Positions 1 to 12,262 of a DNA stretch of 64,000 nucleotides are shown here, piece by piece. The position numbers and the translations under genes are program-made. The notes under the pieces were generated by a model that was given only the letters and a program-made list of their open reading frames with translations, made no database searches and was not told the DNA's origin. The stretch's first letter is position 1. Each line of letters opens with the position of its first letter. Source of the stretch: Xenopus tropicalis (taxonomy: Eukaryota > Chordata > Amphibia > Anura > Pipidae); contig NC_030683.2 of NCBI RefSeq assembly GCF_000004195.4, positions 83,034,910 through 83,098,909 on the forward strand, in the 5' to 3' direction.

Positions 1-246
1 ATAATTTTTCCTGTCCTCATATTGAACCACAACTCACAGGGGAACAGGTTAGTTCTTTGTCAAAGATGTATGTTTGTATATTGAGAAAACAAAATTACAT
101 TGTGTCTTCCTGTTCTCTTTATGATACCACTGTCCAGGTTTGTAGCCTAAAAATACACAAGTTATTTGTTATACATCTATAAGCATTAAGAACAGCTTGT
201 ACTTTTGTGCCTGGTAAATGTCCCATAAAATAATGTAGCAGGTGCT

Positions 247-282
<36 letters not shown>

Positions 283-440
283 TGTGTAAATGTGTGTTTT
301 TGTTAAAAATCTATATATCTAGAGTAGCTATCTCTCATCACCTGACAAGAACAGCAGTTTCTATTAAAAAGATTAGGAATGCTGATTGCTGACCTCAGTG
401 GTTACCTGCACTATTTGTTAAATGTGTTTGTATGTATGAA
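1..440. other. Non-coding sequence with a TG microsatellite
   Basis: I see no coding signal here. The only structure is a (TG)n dinucleotide run at about 250-289 with a short interrupted continuation to about 300. Confidence 0.6.
250..300. repeat. (TG)n microsatellite
   Basis: An uninterrupted alternating TG run of roughly 40 bases is followed by imperfect TG units. It is a likely length-polymorphic marker with no gene context. Confidence 0.95.
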
Positions 441-444
441 ATTT

Positions 445-631
445 TGATACCTTGTATTTTATCCCAACTAGGATTGAATTAATCCTTATTGGAGGCAAAA
501 CATTCCTATTGGGTTATCTCATTTTGAAATGATTTTTAGTAGCAAGTAAGGAGATCCAAAATCCAGAAAGACTCATTTATCCAGAAAACCCCAGGTCCCA
601 AGCATTTTGGATATCAGGTCCCATACCTGTA
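445..631. mobile_element. MITE, 'tacaggtatggg' family, right half (copy A)
   Basis: The segment carries the family's internal marks (attaatccttattgg, then gagatcc, then tatccagaaaaccccaggtc) and ends in ggtcccatacctgta. That end is the inverted complement of the tacaggtatggg start seen at 32863. Three further copies lie at 30830-31119, 32863-33130 and 63601-63918. The left half is missing. No ORF is present, so the element is non-autonomous. It is a high-copy Xenopus-type repeat; I do not assign a superfamily. Confidence 0.75.
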
Positions 632-804
632 CTTATACAATGAGAAGAATTTCTTTGAGGCAGTGCTGTCCAACTGGCGGGCCACAGGCCACATCCAGGC
701 CACGGGGGCCATACTGGGGGGCTGTGTGACCCTCCACCTGTCTGGCAGCTGTGACTGCTTAACTCTGTTTAAGCTATAATTGGTATCAGTACTGAGATTA
801 ACTG

Positions 805-819
805 CCCCCCCCCCCCCCC
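805..819. repeat. (C)15 homopolymer
   Basis: Fifteen consecutive C residues. This is prone to slippage and assembly error. Confidence 0.9.
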
Positions 820-1059
820 TGGTATTGTTCACATCAGATTCAGGATGTAAGCCCCTTTATTGTTGACACCTGTCTTCCCATGCATTGTTCACACCTTTAA
901 GGCCCTGTATTGTTCACACCTCTAAGACCTCAGACTGGAGGCTCCCGCATTGTTCACCTCTTCACATCTCAGACAGACTGTAGTATGTACTGCAGTACAA
1001 ACTGTTCATCATGGAGTGGTCATAATCAGTTACTTATGTTGTCATGATAGGTTTCCCTG

Positions 1060-1645
1060 TCTCCTTTCCTACTCTGCCTACTCTGCTCTACCCTGCCAGT
1101 GTATGCCATATTCTTCCTGCCCTATGCTGCCTGTGTGTGCCATACTCTGCCTGCCCTATGCTGACTGTGTGTGCCATACTCTGCCTGCCTTTCCCTGCCT
1201 GTGTGTGCAATACTCTGCCTGCCCTATGCTGCCTGTGTGTGCCATACTCTGCCTGTTTTACCCTGCCTGCATGTGCCATACTCTGCCTGCTATGCTGTAC
1301 CCTGTCTGTGTATGCCATATTCTCTCTGCCCTATGCCCCCTGTATGTGTCATACTCTGCCTTCCCTATGCCCTCTGTGTGTGCCATACTCTGCCTGATTT
1401 ATGCTGCCTGTGTGGGCCATACTCTGCCTGCTTTATGCTGCCTGTGTGCCATACCCTGCCTGCCCTATGCTGCCTGTGTGGGCCATACTCTGCCTGCTTT
1501 ATGCTGGCTGTGTGTGCCATACCCTGCCTGCCCTATGCTGGCTGTGTGTGCCATACCCTGCCTGCCCTATGCTGTCTGTGTGTGTGCCATACCCTGCCTG
1601 TCCTATGCTGCCTGTGTGTGCCGTACTCGGCCTGCCATAACCTGA
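1060..1645. repeat. 34-bp minisatellite
   Basis: There are about 17 head-to-tail imperfect units of the form gccatactctgcctgccc followed by tatgctgcctgtgtgt. The period is 34 bp, which is one more than a multiple of three. Each unit therefore shifts the reading frame, and as few units contain a stop, all forward frames stay open for long distances. The long Cys/Leu/Pro-rich ORFs here are by-products of the repeat, not a gene. Some units are shortened (for example around 1440-1455). The array lies inside the hAT-type element. Confidence 0.9.
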
Positions 1646-2002
1646 CAGGGGTTTGTTCAATGAGTTTGTTAGCATTTGGAATAGTTGTTAGGGGTCCCTA
1701 AGGTGAGTAATTATATGCTGGGGGTTGCTGTGATACCCATAGGGGAGGAGGAGGCATATGGATTTAAGTGTACAGCTTAATATGACATAATAAACTTATT
1801 TCACATATGACTGAAAGGGTGATATCCCTACCACCATTAATGTGGGTGTGGTCTTTAAAGCTCTGGTGATAACATGAGTGTGGTCTGAAGTGGGTGCATG
1901 TTAAAAAAGGGGAGTGGTCCAAACTGGCTTCTATTATCAGCCCTCCACCACGTAGGCCAGAAAAATCCTGGCCTCGGTACCACAGAAGTTGCTGCTTTAA
2001 GG

Positions 2003-2950
2003 AATTGAATCTCTCTCTCAAGGTAACCTGCATAGTGCAGGGCCTCTGGGACTTCTGCTATCCCCAGATCATGTGGCATGTGTGTGCATAAACTGGTCGC
2101 ATCTACTGTTTCCAGCTATATCTGTCCCTCAAGGAACCCCAAGGCCCCCCACCTCCGCATACCTGCCTCCTGATTCTTTTTCATGTGATCTTTGCTGGAG
2201 GCATTATATATTTTTCTGGCTTCCAAACATTATACTTGATTCCCTACTGCTTATTTCCTATAGTGTAATGATGTGTAGAACAATCTCATAAGGAAGATTC
2301 TCTTGTATCTGTAATTTAGTTTAAAATACCTAATTTAGAGAGTTAAGGGGTACAAATGTGCAAACCTTAATGGAAGGTTAATGTCCCACAAAAAACAGCA
2401 ACACAAACAATTTTTGGTGTATTTTTTAGTGCAGGGAGTAATTTAGTAACTCTTCTTTTTGGAAAAGTCATTATTTTGGACCAAAAATGCATTTTGCATT
2501 AGAAAGAGTACTATGTGTAATAAACATTCCCAGTATATTAACTGATCATTCCTAATTTTGCAACTGTGTGTTTGTTTTATCTCTATAATCACATTCCCTC
2601 AATAGATTTTAATCTGATAGTTTTTTTTTGTTCTTTATGCACACACACTCACCCACCCACAGCAGGCACAAAGGAAACACACTCAGAACATGTACTCTCA
2701 ACATGTATTTTTCTGAAACTGCTAAAAAGTTTGCGAAATGGTGAAGGATTTGCAAAATGCGGCTACAGCATGACTTTTTCACGCATGTGTTTTTTTTACA
2801 CAACCACGACTTTTTGTAGTTTTGCGTAAAAATGTAGAAATGCAGAATTTCACTCATAACTACTGAGCGCACTTAAGTATACACACACAAATATACATTA
2901 CAAACACCTGGAAAGCACACCACCCAGGACACACACAGTGAATGAGTTCT
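2003..2950. other. No gene or clear repeat recognised
   Basis: AT-rich sequence without credible ORFs. A short CpG-containing, weakly palindromic patch at about 2720-2845 (gcgaaatgg and similar) looks like decayed MITE sequence, but I could not find its ends. Confidence 0.5.
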
Positions 2951-2954
2951 GGGC

Positions 2955-3290
2955 ATTGACCCGGTGGTACAGCTTTGCCTACTTGGATCACTTATTAGCA
3001 ACATCCAGCAAGTATCCAGTAGTCTAGAAATACAACACAGACTGGCACTTGGCAGAACAAGGATGAAAGAACTAGAAAAGATCGTCTGATGTACTGATGT
3101 GTCTATAAAAACAAAGATCAGAACTGTCTAGGCTATGGTATTTTCTGTCACTCTTCATGGATATGAAAGCTGGACAGTGAAGAAGCAGCACTGAAAAACT
3201 ATTGATGCTTTTGAACTTTATAGTTGGCAAAGCCTTTTGGAAAACAGTGGATGGCAAGGAAAAGAAACAAATTCATTCTTGACCATATCA
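2955..3290 (+). mobile_element. Decayed LINE, C-terminal part of reverse transcriptase ORF
   Basis: Read on the plus strand in one frame from about 3030, the translation gives RLALGRTRMKELEKI, a stop, SIKTKIRTV, a stop, AMVFSVTLHGYESWTVKK, a stop, then KTIDAFELYSWQSLLEN, followed by a frame change. The AMVF..LHGYESWT...IDAFEL.SW pattern is characteristic of the region downstream of the reverse transcriptase catalytic core in many non-LTR retrotransposons. At least three stops and one frameshift show that it is long dead. I cannot name the clade with confidence. Confidence 0.65.
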
Positions 3291-3439
3291 AACCAACTTT
3301 CCACTTTAAGCACAAATAACAAGGCTTAAAGGAGAATAAAAAGCTGCTTAGCACTTTGCTCCCCTGCATAAACACCTCTTTCTCTCCTTCCAAATGGGAC
3401 CACTGGATCACCTACTACTTTTACTTTACCTGATTCTAA

Positions 3440-4060
3440 AAAGCAGAGAAGTGCAGGGGACAGGTGGACAACAACCAGTGTCCACCTATCCATGCCAGCG
3501 CATACTTTATTGAAAGGCTGCTATTTCTAACAGGAGAAGCTATATAAGAGAGATGGAAGGGCCCCACTTCCCCTTTGTCCGATGAGAGCATGACGCCAGA
3601 GAGCCTGAAGTAGGTCACCTTAGAGAGGTATCCTGTAAGATTAGTTAGGTTAGATTTGTAGGAGTTCACTGCAGGTGGTGAGTCAGTGGTAGATTAGATA
3701 GACAAGCAGTTGATGCTCCAACAAAGAGGTAGAGAAGGACCAGTGTCCCGGTGGTACCTTGCCCAGTTAGGAGTCCCATGCTGAAATTCTGTAAGAAGGT
3801 ACAGCTTCCCTGGTGAGAAAGAAGGAGCAGAGAAGTAGGCATGAGGCTGATGGCCTGGGGAACCTTAACTGTCCAACAGGCTGAGAAGTGTTAGTTTGGA
3901 ACTGTGCTGTTGATTCTTCATAAACTGTTCCTGAGTTCAACAATTGGAATTGTGAACTCCAGTTTATTCATTTCAAGTTTCCTGAGCTGTGACCGTGGTG
4001 TGTCATTTGGCCAGATACCCCAGGAAGGCATGGGACACCATGTTAAAAGCTCAATTTAAA
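3440..4060 (+). mobile_element. Possible LTR-retrotransposon remnant
   Basis: The segment has a TATA-like tatataagag near 3540. Towards its end it reads ttcctgagctgtgaccgtgg and ccaggaaggcatgggac, which resemble the U5 end of frog Gypsy-type LTRs. I could not identify matching 5-bp flanks or a primer binding site, so this is a weak call based on resemblance only. Confidence 0.3.
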
Positions 4061-4299
4061 ACAGATGCAGAGCTTCATATGCTCCTGTCAGGAAACTGCA
4101 GAGAAAGAGGACCACAAGTTGTGCAAGATGGCACCCACCAACCTCCAGTGTTACTCTGACTTCTCTTTTTCAGGAACCCTTGAAGCTAACAACATAAGCA
4201 TGTTCCCTTACATATATACAAAATACGGTCAAGTATGTTATGACAACAAATGTATATGTTAAGCAACTCAGGTAGTTTTCCCTCATTTTGACACTTAAA

Positions 4300-4810
4300 G
4301 GTGGTCTTAGTTTGTGGGAACATGATTTTGCTTCTCTGGTGTACTCCCCTGCAGTTCTAAAATTGCCCAGTAGGTGGACTTCATTATAAAAGGGAAAGTC
4401 CACATGTGCTCGAGGTCTCTCCTGGGACCTCACCTCATCGGGAGGTGGTTGTAGGTCTGTGTAACAGCGAGTTCAAGTAAGAGAGTGGGTTAGCTTCTAA
4501 ACTAGTCCCTTTAGAAGCAGAAGTTAGGTTCAGGGGAAGTTAGTCAGGCAGTTGATTGCCCCACCAAGTAGATCAGAGGAGTTAGCACTCTGCGGTGGGA
4601 CGCGAGTAGGTGAGCTCAGGGGCAGGTAGTGTGCCAGGGAGCAAGACCCACTGCTGGATCGCCTATGCTGGAGATAAAGCCACCTCATGGGTGTGTGTGA
4701 CCTCCAGAGAGGTGTGTTATATGATGCTGGATGGTGACTCATTATTACTGATATTGCTGGAACAACAACTGCTGAGAGTTAATTTGGTTTGCATAAAATG
4801 CCCAGTGGTC
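4300..4810 (+). mobile_element. Second LTR-like segment with hairpin around a TATA box
   Basis: GTGGACTT (4374-4381) and AAGTCCAC (4396-4403) form an 8-bp stem whose 14-base loop contains tataaaa. GC-richer sequence then runs to about 4740. The promoter-like arrangement suggests U3/R sequence of an LTR element related to the preceding segment. No internal coding region or flanking duplication was found. Confidence 0.25.
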
Positions 4811-5720
4811 TGTAGTAAACAGGTTTTAGTGCTTGTTATAACTCAACATGCAGCAAAGTAAAAAACATGATTCTATGTTATAATGCATGATTTACAGATA
4901 AGCTTGTTCTGCCTACTTATGTTCTTTATACATAACAGGGGCACCATTAAACACCCCACTCTACTCATGTTGCTTGTAAAAATGAGGATTCAGGATCTCT
5001 GTTTCTGCATTTGTCATCTCTACAAGACTAAAAGAACAGTTGGTACCTGGCGGAACTCTATGGGTATATTGTTATATCACATAACAATTTGTTTTGACAT
5101 TTCTTTCAACTATAAAAATTCTGGGTTATGTAATAAAAGATTTACAAAGACCCTGCAACCCTATAAAACTGAGCTGTGTACATTAACATAAGGACATAGG
5201 GAGGTGGGCTGTATACTGTAAGGTAAATCTAAACATTTGGTACAAAGAATATTATATTGCAGTAGCAGCTAATGGATGGGAAACAGGGCTAAGGCAATCA
5301 GAGAGAATTCAAAGGTATGGCCCAGGTACCCTATGCTGTTTTTTTTATAAATGTGTAATTCCACAGGTGCATACAATTCAACCATGTTCCTTTATATGTC
5401 CTAACCTTTGCTTCTACACTAGAAATCAGAAAAAGAATGAGCGAAAATGGTAGAGAGTTCAAGCAGGAGAAAGAACCTCTGTTTCATTGCTTTGAAATGA
5501 GGATTGTGTCTGCGTGCTGGGAGGAGGGATCTGCGTGTTTCATTCTGCCGAGAAGATCTTAGATGTGGGTGATTAAATCTGGCATTTCTGCCAAACGAAC
5601 TGACCCATAAACATGAGTCACACAGGAGAGTTCCCAGCTCACTAGAGGACTGAGAGAGAAACTGTGTGCAGCGGCTGGTAGGGCTGTGGGAGATGAGCTC
5701 TAGCCATGCAGAGAAAGAAA
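4811..5720. other. No gene or clear repeat recognised
   Basis: Ordinary AT-rich sequence. The 102-codon ORF at 4883-5191 has no recognisable motif and sits in sequence of unremarkable composition. Confidence 0.5.
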
Positions 5721-6780
5721 AACTGCATCACTACACACATCATATATTACTATATTTTCCATGGTTGAATTTGCATTACTGTGCAACACAATATTGCATT
5801 ACTGAATAAAACAATACAGCAATGTATTCTAACAAGATATTCCTTTGCAACTTAGTCCAGCAGCAATATTGCATATTCACATAAATAGGCTACAGAGTGG
5901 TAATCATGTACTACTGCCCACTGATTTCCTGTTAACGCAGTATTTCTTTACTGCACAAGTATATGCTGTACTCGTAGTCCCTATGTGCTTTACTACTTTG
6001 CTATATAATTTCAAATCAAACTAGTACTTACCAGAACAGTGCTGCTGCACTTCGGCACCAACATAGCACATAACAGTTATGTATACCTGCAGAAACACTG
6101 TACTATATATTATTGTGTCACATAGCTACAAGCCAAAACAATAACTGTATTACTACACAAATATCCTGCTGTTAGGTGCTGCAGCACTGCATCTATTGCA
6201 CAGATACATGAAGATGGAGATTCATAATAGAAATACATTCATCAGGCTCTGCTCACCTTCCTGCTGATCCAGACTGAAAAAGGCAAATAAACAACCCCAG
6301 CAGACCAGCAGTTTATTTCACCCCAATTACCACCGCTAATTTTCCTAATGGGCCTACATTTATACGGCTTTCTTATCTTAATTATACTAAAAGAGTTACA
6401 AACAATCTCTTTGTATCCATGCAGAAGGAACATAATGCTGCAGCAGTGTTTACTTACAGCAATACTCTAACTGCTAGAAACATTACTGTGTAGACATTAC
6501 TAGAAGACCTAGAAATAACACTGCAGAATTGCCCACACTTTGCACTGCTAACACATTCATACCATTAGCTTTCATTACAATAGAAAAGCATGAATAATGT
6601 TTCCAGGCTTACTGCACAGGTTTGTGTTTCACAGGCAATACTGCACAAACCCAGTACTATACTGTATATCCTCCATAACACCATTTTAGCTGCTACATAT
6701 TCTAAAAGCATTACTGCACTATAGCATAACATAAAACTTCTATGCTACTTGGCAGCAACAATGCCTTATGCTACCTGATG
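5720..6780. repeat. Degenerate ACTGCA-rich ancient minisatellite
   Basis: The words ttactgcac, attactgtg, cactgcat, gcagcactgca and close variants recur every few tens of bases across about 1 kb. Examples lie near 5775, 5795, 5950, 6040, 6185, 6440, 6485, 6540, 6605, 6635 and 6715. No exact period survives by eye. The pattern suggests a very old tandem array, or composition bias inherited from one. Confidence 0.4.
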
Positions 6781-7003
6781 TCATCTTGTGCCACAATAAT
6801 TAAAGTTTAGATTGTAAATCTCGCTAAGACACAATAGCAACTCCCAGTTACAAATGCAAGCATGCAAAGTGTTGGTTCACACAATATGTATGAGGGAATC
6901 AGATCACATACGCTACTTAAAAATATGTTTGATGGCCATTTGTTCAATAATATACATTTTTAATAATTAAAATCAATACATTTATAGACTGCTTACAGTT
7001 TAA

Positions 7004-7354
7004 AGGGACAGTATACCCCCTTGCTCAAAATGTATAGGGCTTGTGCTAAACATACTTTTTGCCTATTATTTTAATCACAAAAAATATATATTTGTTATTA
7101 TTTCTTGAGCTAAACAGGGACACTGATGCTACTCCATGTTTGGTCCTTGTAAGATTTAGTCTTATTTATAGTCCAAAACATATACAACAAAATGGAAAAG
7201 TAGGGGGAGGGGTTTCATTGTAATCTAACTATCTACCTGGTAGGGACCAAACATTAAGTAGCTTTAATTTCCTTGTTTGTACTGTTTGACTCAACAAAAA
7301 CCACAGATAATAAGCCCTATTCATTGAATTCCTGTTGAACTAGGGGTTATACTG
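7004..7354. mobile_element. TTAA-flanked MITE
   Basis: The left end AGGGACAGTATACCCC follows ttaa (7000-7003). The right side ends in GGGGTTATACTG, the complement of the left end, after which the terminus has decayed. This matches the abundant TTAA-targeting MITEs of Xenopus (Kolobok/T2-like by target site). No ORF. Confidence 0.6.
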
Positions 7355-9239
7355 CACACTCATTTTATTAAGTCATATAATACAGGGTTTCTCCTTCTTG
7401 GGTGCTGTTCTCATGTCTACCACTAGGTGGATGGGCACAAGTATGCACATTTAGCAATGCAAAAGATTTCTGAATTCATTTGATCTCTACAATGCTAAGA
7501 CCTTCTCCAGCCTTCAGGAAACCTGCTTTTGGGAAGGGTAAGGGGGTTTGGGGTGTCAGAAATCATTGCCTCATATTGCATTTAATGTATCTGGGGTTTC
7601 AGTTCCCACTGCTTCTCACTGTATTTAATGTGGTGCCACTGCCCAATGTCTCTCACTGTATAATGTATGTAGAAACTGGAGTTATTGTTCATAGAAGTCA
7701 ATGTACAATTATTTACAAGTGCATACTCCATGTATATATCTATATATCCTTTACTGTGCAAGCATATTGAGGCTAATGGCACATGGGGTTTTTCCACAGT
7801 GTACTTTAGCTGGCAGAGAAATGCCTGAAGCCACCCTAAATAATTGAGAGGCAGTATAGGGAGTTTTGCCTGTTTACCAGCAGTACTATTAGCCCATGGA
7901 GGCACTATCAGTTAAGGCACCTGAGCTGCTATCTGGTTACCTGCGTGAATGCCATGAATACACAGCACATATACTACGTTATAGTATCAATAAGGCAACC
8001 AACAGTGGTATAACAAATGGCTTCACAGAGTCCAATGTAATGTTTGAGTGGATCTCACCCAGAAAGAGCCCAGTGTTATTTGGACTGGACCCAGGAACCT
8101 AATCAAATCTTGTAGGAAGGACCCATATAGTTCAAATATAGCAGAAACATTACTGTAACTTACACTCAGGCTCAGTAGTAAAAAGTAAGACTCTTGCACA
8201 CTTTTCTGGGCAATGTACTGCTAGCATATGAAAAGGAAACTGTCTGTGTTATAATTAATCTCTAGGGAAGTTATGGGCTGGCATCCCGCTGCTATTGCCA
8301 GGGAAAAGCACTTCAAAGCAGGACAGTCCGTCTGTTTGTGATAATAAGACAAGAACACAGAACACGGACCCAGTACCTGTCACACATGAAAAGAAGGAAG
8401 GAGGAGCACGGGACATCAGAGAGAAGAGGATAAAGGTACACTGACAGAGGGTGTCTATCCTTACTATAGCCACAAACTCTCCTTGAGATACATTACAAAG
8501 TAAATGCCATCTCTATCCATTTATTTAGATAGAATCAGTACCATCCATGCATTTGCATATATATATATAATTAGAACTTAAGAACATCGAGGTGAACTGC
8601 AGAAGTGTTTAGTACATGTTGAACATGACTAACCTCTAGATCCTTGCAAGATTTCTGTGATTCGGTTTTGTTTAGTTTTTGTCAGTTCTTGCTGCAAGGC
8701 CAGAATCAACAGCCCATAGATCCCTTAGTCAGTCTCCAAACTGCCAATAGCTGCATACAAACAAGCAGAGGTATGAGACACAGGAGAACCCAGATATGAG
8801 TTGGGTGACATGAACTATTTGACCAATGTATGCCTGCTCTTGACACAACTGTAAACAACTAATAATGTGTGTTTAAAAGGATAATATAGAATTCTTAGCA
8901 GTCCTCAGGAAACATTATCCATGTTCAGAGTATTCCACTTGGATTAGCAAAAATGCTTTATTAGAGCAAAAACTGTTTACTCCTTTACCTAAAACTCCCC
9001 TTACCACTTCTGGGGGGGGCCCAGAGCAGTGTGGGGGTTCAACCTGGGGCCATTTACGGTGATATTTGGGATAAAACCCATTTGCCCTTCAACATACTCC
9101 TTAAAGCCCAACTAGAAGGTCAATTAAGCATATGATTTGGTGTTGAACACTTATTTGTGCTTCTATATATTTTGGGCATTAATGAATGCCTGATATGTTT
9201 ACAGTACATTAAAACACTTCTATAACTTTTCTAAAGTGC
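7355..9239. other. No gene or clear repeat recognised
   Basis: No coding signal. Short ORFs at 7480-7905 lie opposite each other and lack motifs. A short TA run occurs at about 8560-8570. Confidence 0.5.
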
Positions 9240-9243
9240 TTAA

Positions 9244-9754
9244 AGGAGACATATCATATAAAAATTAACAGTACCAATTAATAATTCTTTCTAAATATAG
9301 AAGGATTGTGCTTTAAAAAGTTGTGATTTGGACTGATTTATTGAGAAACCACCAAAACCCCACTAGCCCCGCCCATCTGTCCCACTTCCTGCTGGCCAAA
9401 TTCTCTGGATGTGCAGGGGGGCCGGCGGCTCTCAGTACACTGCGCTGTAGGATAGGAACCAATCAGCAGCTAGGCTGACCTGATAGGGAACTGAAGCCTG
9501 TCTTTGCTTGTGTGAGTGCAAGTCTGTAATTGGCTCTCCCCCTCCTACTGTGCTTCTGCCAGGGACTGTTAGGACACGCCCACCCTTCATTTGAAACAGG
9601 AACAGGGACCTGATAGGATCTATAGTGAGCTCCAATAAAGGGGCTATTTTTATAGACTGTGTTCAATTTCAGACCAATATAAAGCCAGCACCATATATTA
9701 CTCATAATTGCCTACAAAATTGGGTTTTTTTTCCATTTATCCAATATGTCTCCT
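9244..9754. mobile_element. TTAA-flanked MITE with ATATGTCTCCT ends
   Basis: The element begins AGGAGACATAT after ttaa (9240-9243) and ends ATATGTCTCCT before ttaa (9755-9758). The terminal inverted repeat is 11 bp and the target duplication is an exact TTAA. The interior is GC-richer and contains CAAT-like attggct and ccaatcag words. No transposase. The target site suggests Kolobok- or piggyBac-type mobilisation. Confidence 0.85.
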
Positions 9755-9831
9755 TTAACGAAAAAAAGTCTGACAACCACTGCAATAAAGGAAGTGTGAC
9801 TGAATTACAAGATACATTTTGGCTTTGATAG

Positions 9832-10100
9832 TGATAGCTTGTAGTAACAAAGAAATGGAAAAGGAAAAATAAAATCAAACAACCATTTGAGTAAAGAGAA
9901 GAAATAGATGGAGGTTCCTTGAGAAAAAAAAGAAAATGAAACACTGAATGATGTATTAGTGAAAAAGTGTTGAGGTAACCAGTAAAGGGAAGATGAAAAC
10001 ATGGAAAAATGAAGAACAATGGAAAACAAAAAAGGATGGAGTATAAAAATGAGAAAATGAATGAGAGTGCAATACAGAAAGGTGACAATGGAAAAGCAGG
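9832..10100. repeat. Polypurine tract
   Basis: The plus strand is overwhelmingly A and G (gaaaaggaaaa, gagaagaaatag, gaagatgaaaacatgg). The 128-residue minus-strand ORF at 9702-10088 is Phe/Ser/Leu-rich because of this bias and is not credible as a gene. It mirrors the pyrimidine-rich tracts at 40371-40945 and 46690-46860. Confidence 0.7.
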
Positions 10101-12262
10101 TTAGAATTCTATGCTAAAATCCACCCAGCAAAGAAATAAAAGTTTGCACAGATGATTCTAAACAGCATTTTATCACACATCAACTTTTTTGTACATGTAT
10201 CAGATACTGTTATCCATAGAAGCCAGTCCAGTTCTGCTAAGGGTCACAAACAGTGGAATTCTTGTTTGGCCTGTCACACAATTGCTTTTCGTTAGAATAT
10301 TTCTCAAAAGTGGGAAAGCTTTTGGTATATAAACAAATATATACAACTTTCCCAAATGAGTAGTATATTGTAACTTTTAAATAAATATTCAAAAGTATAT
10401 AATGCCCTGGGAGAACTGCTAAACACATTAAGATGAAACACTTGGATATCTTGGGGTAACTGACAAGTATAGGCCATCTGGTGTGTAAATCCCTCATGGA
10501 GAAAAATGCACACACAAAACATAGAACATTAGAAAAGCCTGCATGTGGAATATCCATATGGTACAAAATAATGACTGTAACTGCTCCAAGCTAAAGCTGG
10601 AGTCAACAGATTTTAAATTCCCAATAAAAAAACATATTATGATACCATGAAACGCTAGCTATTAATCTTGAAAGAAGGGTTTAGTCTTACATCAAGTTGG
10701 AGATGGCGGGAGTCTGTCTATCTATATTCACCAAAGCAGATTAACAGGCTGACATCCTTCATCTTGGAAAGCAATGTGCATAAAAGGTCTACCCAGAATA
10801 TCAGGGACCCATTGATATAACTCTATTCTTCCATCCAACAATGCCCTGAAGTCAGCATACAGAAGGGTCCAGACTTATGTGTGATTCTGTCACAGAACTT
10901 CTGCAGATGGTCATCCAAAGATAAACTTATTTCCATTTGTTTGTTGCATAATCTAGCATGATTACTAAACATAACACTCTGACAAATGGGCAGATAGCTT
11001 TGGTCCCATCTGTATGCCTCATTACTATGAGTTTATAAGAGTCTCGCAGAAATGTTTAAACCAAGATGTTGCCATGGAAGTTCATATTTTATAATTCCAT
11101 GCATACAGCACTAGCTGCCTCTTTAATTAATACTTTTCTACCCATTTCATTAATTCTTGTTAAAAATAGTGAAACAAACCAAATGATAGAAGTGTCAAAT
11201 TATTAAAATGATGCTTTTATTCCAACTAAAGGCCCCCAAAATATGGAGTCATAATTAACTAAGGCCCCACAAACACAAAACAAAGAGAGCAGTATTGTCA
11301 TTTAAAAGCAGGAGAGAACAAAATAATAACTAGGCCATTATTTTGCACAATCCTAACATGCTATGTAATCCTTGTGGAATGAGGCCTTGTTTATGAATTG
11401 GTGTAAGTTTTTTTATTATACCATCTATTTTAATGAACTGAACCATTTTTATGAGCCTTTTTAAAAAAAAACAGTAATACCAAAAAATGAAAGGATTCTC
11501 TATGAATTTCCACATAAGTGTATATATTTGTATATAAGTCTTACCTTGCACTGATAAAAGCAGTGTATTATTTTCAGAAGCAGTACTACACTTTATATAA
11601 ATTAGCTGCTGTATAGAAACAGGAACAGCCATTCACATTATATTCAGCTATAGGAGACACATTTACATAGCAGATATGTAACAGATAAGATATGTAGAAT
11701 ACAATGGGTTTAGTTCTTACACAAGAACATAAACAGGGGTTAAAAGTCATTAGGGGTCAGATGTTCTTTACAATTCAATCTACTAAACTATAGAATAAAA
11801 AACTTTCATAATAAAGTACATTTGTTGCTAAAAATATGTGTTAGCGTTGGATGATCAGATAAGTACTATTTGCTTTTCTTTAAATTTAGTTTTGTATTTA
11901 AATGCTCTCTCTCACCTCTAAAATATTTGTCTTTGTGGTAATACAAGTTATTGGCTTTCACTATACAATATAGCTGTTACGCATACACTATAGGGTTGCA
12001 GGGGAGGACCTTCTGTCATTCAGAAGTGCAAATTAGGAAGCAAATGGGGCTGCTGCACCTCCTGACAATTCCCTACAAAGTTATTGTATTAGTGTTGCTT
12101 AATATGGCTTATAGATTTATGATTGTGGTTTGATTTGCTATAAGTACATTTCTCAGACCTGCCCAAGTGTATTTTCTACTCCCCAACAACCTTCCCTGAC
12201 ACCATTGCATTTAATACCAAAACCCAACTGGGGTTTTTTGTTATTTCTCATTGAAAAAACAT
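10101..12262. other. No gene recognised
   Basis: AT-rich sequence without repeat boundaries that I can see. The part at about 11090-11160 has clustered homeobox-type words (taattaat, cattaatt) and little sign of repeats, so it could be regulatory, but nothing in the sequence proves this. Confidence 0.5.

Larger units (their letters stand above)
661..1994. mobile_element. hAT-type non-autonomous element carrying a minisatellite
   Basis: The left end begins CAGTGCTGTCCAACTGG, which fits the hAT terminal pattern. It is preceded by ctttgagg (653-660), and the proposed right end (gaagttgctg, to 1994) is followed by ctttaagg (1995-2002), a 7-of-8 match to an 8-bp duplication. The interior is mostly tandem repeats: a degenerate array of about 35 bp at 830-950 built on attgttcacacct, and a 34-bp minisatellite at about 1060-1645. 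No transposase is present. The right terminus is much diverged from the left, so the right boundary rests mainly on the flanking duplication. A related left-end fragment lies near 30467. Confidence 0.6.

Noticed and set aside
1060..1645. Regular direct repeats reminiscent of a CRISPR array
   Set aside because: Units are directly adjacent without unique spacers, and the setting is a vertebrate genome.
950..1701. Long Cys/Leu/Pro-rich ORFs in several plus-strand frames (up to 231 codons)
   Set aside because: The 34-bp repeat shifts frame by one base each unit, so all frames stay open. The proteins are translations of the minisatellite.
9702..10088. 128-codon minus-strand ORF rich in Phe
   Set aside because: Arises from the polypurine bias of the plus strand and has no motif.
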